A DNA stretch of 5,469 nucleotides, taken from positions 1 through 5,469 of the forward strand of contig JADGAE010000144.1 of assembly GCA_015232165.1 (NCBI GenBank). The letters run 5' to 3'. This DNA is from Nitrospirota bacterium (GTDB taxonomy: Bacteria; Nitrospirota; Thermodesulfovibrionia; Thermodesulfovibrionales; Magnetobacteriaceae). The translations under genes were made by a program, and so were the position numbers. Positions within the stretch are counted from its first letter, which is position 1. Each line of letters opens with the position of its first letter. Positions 4,637 to 5,469 of this stretch are shown piece after piece. The notes beneath the pieces are model-generated. The model made no database searches. It was not told where the DNA came from and saw nothing but the letters and a program-made list of their open reading frames with translations.

Positions 4637-5469
4637 TTATCTAACCTCCCACTCACTGCCAAGGCCATGTGCGGCATAACCACTAACAGTTGTCTTTGTA
4701 CCGTCCATAAGCCGAATGGCAACATCGCCCGTTGTGGTATCCTGCCAGAGCAGGTCGGCCTTGCCGTCTCCGCTGTAGTCGGCAACCACCCTTAGCCGCC
4801 AGTTACCTGGGACACCGCGCGCGGCATAACCACCGCCCGTGATGCTTAGACCATTCATAAGCCAGATCGCAACATCGCCCGTTGTGGTGTCTTGCCAAAG
4901 CAGGTCGGCCTTGCCATCGCCATCAAAGTCCTCAACAGCCCTTATTTGCCAACCGCCCGCAATACCCCGGGCAATATAGTTGCCTGCGGACATCCCTGCG
5001 CCGGACATCAACCAGGCTGCAACGTCCCCATTTGTGGCGTCCTGCCAGATAATATCGGCCTTGCCATCACCGTCCAGATCGCCCGTGGCCTTGACCGTCC
5101 ATTCCGATGCCATGCCCCTGACAATATAACCAGCACCGGATATCGTTGCGCCATCCATTAGCCAGAGATACGCGTTGCCGTTGACGGTGTTTCTCCAAAC
5201 AATGTCGGTATTGCCGTCGCCGTTGAAGTCACCGGAGGCTGTAAACTCCCATTCACCTGGCATCCCCCTGATTACATACCCGCCCGTCTTGATCGTGGTA
5301 CCTTCCATAAGCCAGATTGCAACATCACCCGTGTTGGTATCCTGCCAGAGAACATCACTCCTGCCATCGGTATTAAAGTCACCAACCGCCCTGACAACCC
5401 ACTCTGAACCAACCCCTCTGACAACAAAACCTCCGCCGATTATTCCCGTACCACTCATCAACCATATGG
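4637..5469 (-). CDS. VCBS/FG-GAP repeat protein, C-terminal part (5' end outside window)
   Basis: The frame is open to the right edge, where codons for IWLM-SGTG continue the repeat pattern, so the gene starts beyond the window. About 276 residues are visible. They form an exact 50-residue repeat of the type GDF-DGDGKADLLWQDTTTGDVAIWLMNG-(8-10)-GGGYAARGVPGNW. Each unit carries one DxDxDG-x-x-D motif, the Ca-binding loop of FG-GAP/VCBS (integrin-like beta-propeller) repeats; five lie in the window, spaced exactly 50 residues. Proteins of this type are usually exported and act in adhesion or as surface propellers, but signal peptide and other domains would be in the missing part. The last unit has Arg where the others have Trp (AIRLM versus AIWLM). 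It ends in SEWEVR and TAA, four bases before the glycosyltransferase, so the two are probably co-transcribed. Confidence 0.9.
   Translation of the reverse strand, partial: IWLMSGTGIIGGGFVVRGVGSEWVVRAVGDFNTDGRSDVLWQDTNTGDVAIWLMEGTTIKTGGYVIRGMPGEWEFTASGDFNGDGNTDIVWRNTVNGNAYLWLMDGATISGAGYIVRGMASEWTVKATGDLDGDGKADIIWQDATNGDVAAWLMSGAGMSAGNYIARGIAGGWQIRAVEDFDGDGKADLLWQDTTTGDVAIWLMNGLSITGGGYAARGVPGNWRLRVVADYSGDGKADLLWQDTTTGDVAIRLMDGTKTTVSGYAAHGLGSEWEVR
4640..5469 (-). repeat. 150-bp tandem coding repeats
   Basis: The units run 5237-5386, 5087-5236, 4937-5086, 4787-4936 and a last one of 147 bases (4640-4786), with part of another at the right edge. All encode the 50-residue VCBS unit. The two units nearest the stop are the most alike in DNA: AACATCGCCCGTTGTGGT at 4721 and 4871, and CAGGTCGGCCTTGCC at 4751 and 4901, both 150 bases apart. 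This suggests recent duplication or gene conversion within the array. Such arrays can change copy number by recombination and are easily collapsed by short-read assembly. Confidence 0.9.
4645..4650 (-). promoter_or_regulatory. Ribosome binding site for the glycosyltransferase
   Basis: On the - strand GGGAGG lies 12 bases before ATG (4632-4630), inside the last codons of the upstream repeat-protein gene. The spacer is longer than ideal, which fits a start that depends on ribosomes finishing the upstream gene. It supports the start at 4632 over upstream in-frame ATGs. Confidence 0.55.

Noticed and set aside
4633..4785. Upstream extension of the glycosyltransferase by 51 codons to an in-frame ATG at 4785
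   Set aside because: It overlaps the end of the VCBS gene in another frame, has no family similarity, and the canonical start MNIVIDGFPL lies at 4632 just after the upstream stop.

Overview
The window looks like a bacterial chromosomal segment. The left half is a conserved housekeeping block on the + strand: the 3' half of the signal recognition particle RNA (ffs), then dnaX, a ybaB/ebfC-type gene and recR. This order (SRP RNA, clamp-loader subunit, small nucleoid protein, recombination mediator) is a classic bacterial arrangement. Frequent ATA (Ile) and AGG (Arg) codons, middling GC content and the protein character suggest a Nitrospirota- or Deltaproteobacteria-like organism. That is an impression from reading, not a tested placement.

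From 1 to about 2951 the genes are tightly packed: 57 bases separate dnaX from ybaB and 32 separate ybaB from recR, each with its own ribosome binding site. The three proteins probably share a transcript and serve replication and repair: DnaX loads the sliding clamp, RecR with its partners loads RecA at gaps, and YbaB binds DNA.

From 2952 to 3477 there is no gene. This stretch lies between convergent transcription units and holds two palindromic elements side by side. The first (3007-3209) is a nested inverted repeat with a perfect 23-bp outer arm, a 9-bp middle arm and an 18/22 inner arm. The second (3216-3391) is a 176-bp MITE-like element with perfect 15-bp terminal inverted repeats and a perfect 10-bp flanking duplication (GGGTGGGGGC), which marks it as a genuine transposition product. 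It carries a strong rho-independent terminator pointing along the recR direction. Removing it and one copy of the duplication restores a small G-rich hairpin at the edge of the first element, so the insertion history can be read.

From 3478 to the right edge the genes are on the - strand: a GT4-family glycosyltransferase and, just upstream of it with a 4-base gap, the 3' end of a gene for a VCBS/FG-GAP repeat protein that runs off the window. The visible part of that protein is a strictly 50-residue repeat with a Ca-binding-type DxDxDG motif in each unit. The pair looks like an accessory cell-surface or polysaccharide locus next to the core block.

I see no clearly new multi-gene system here. 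The most unusual content is the intergenic pair of palindromic elements.
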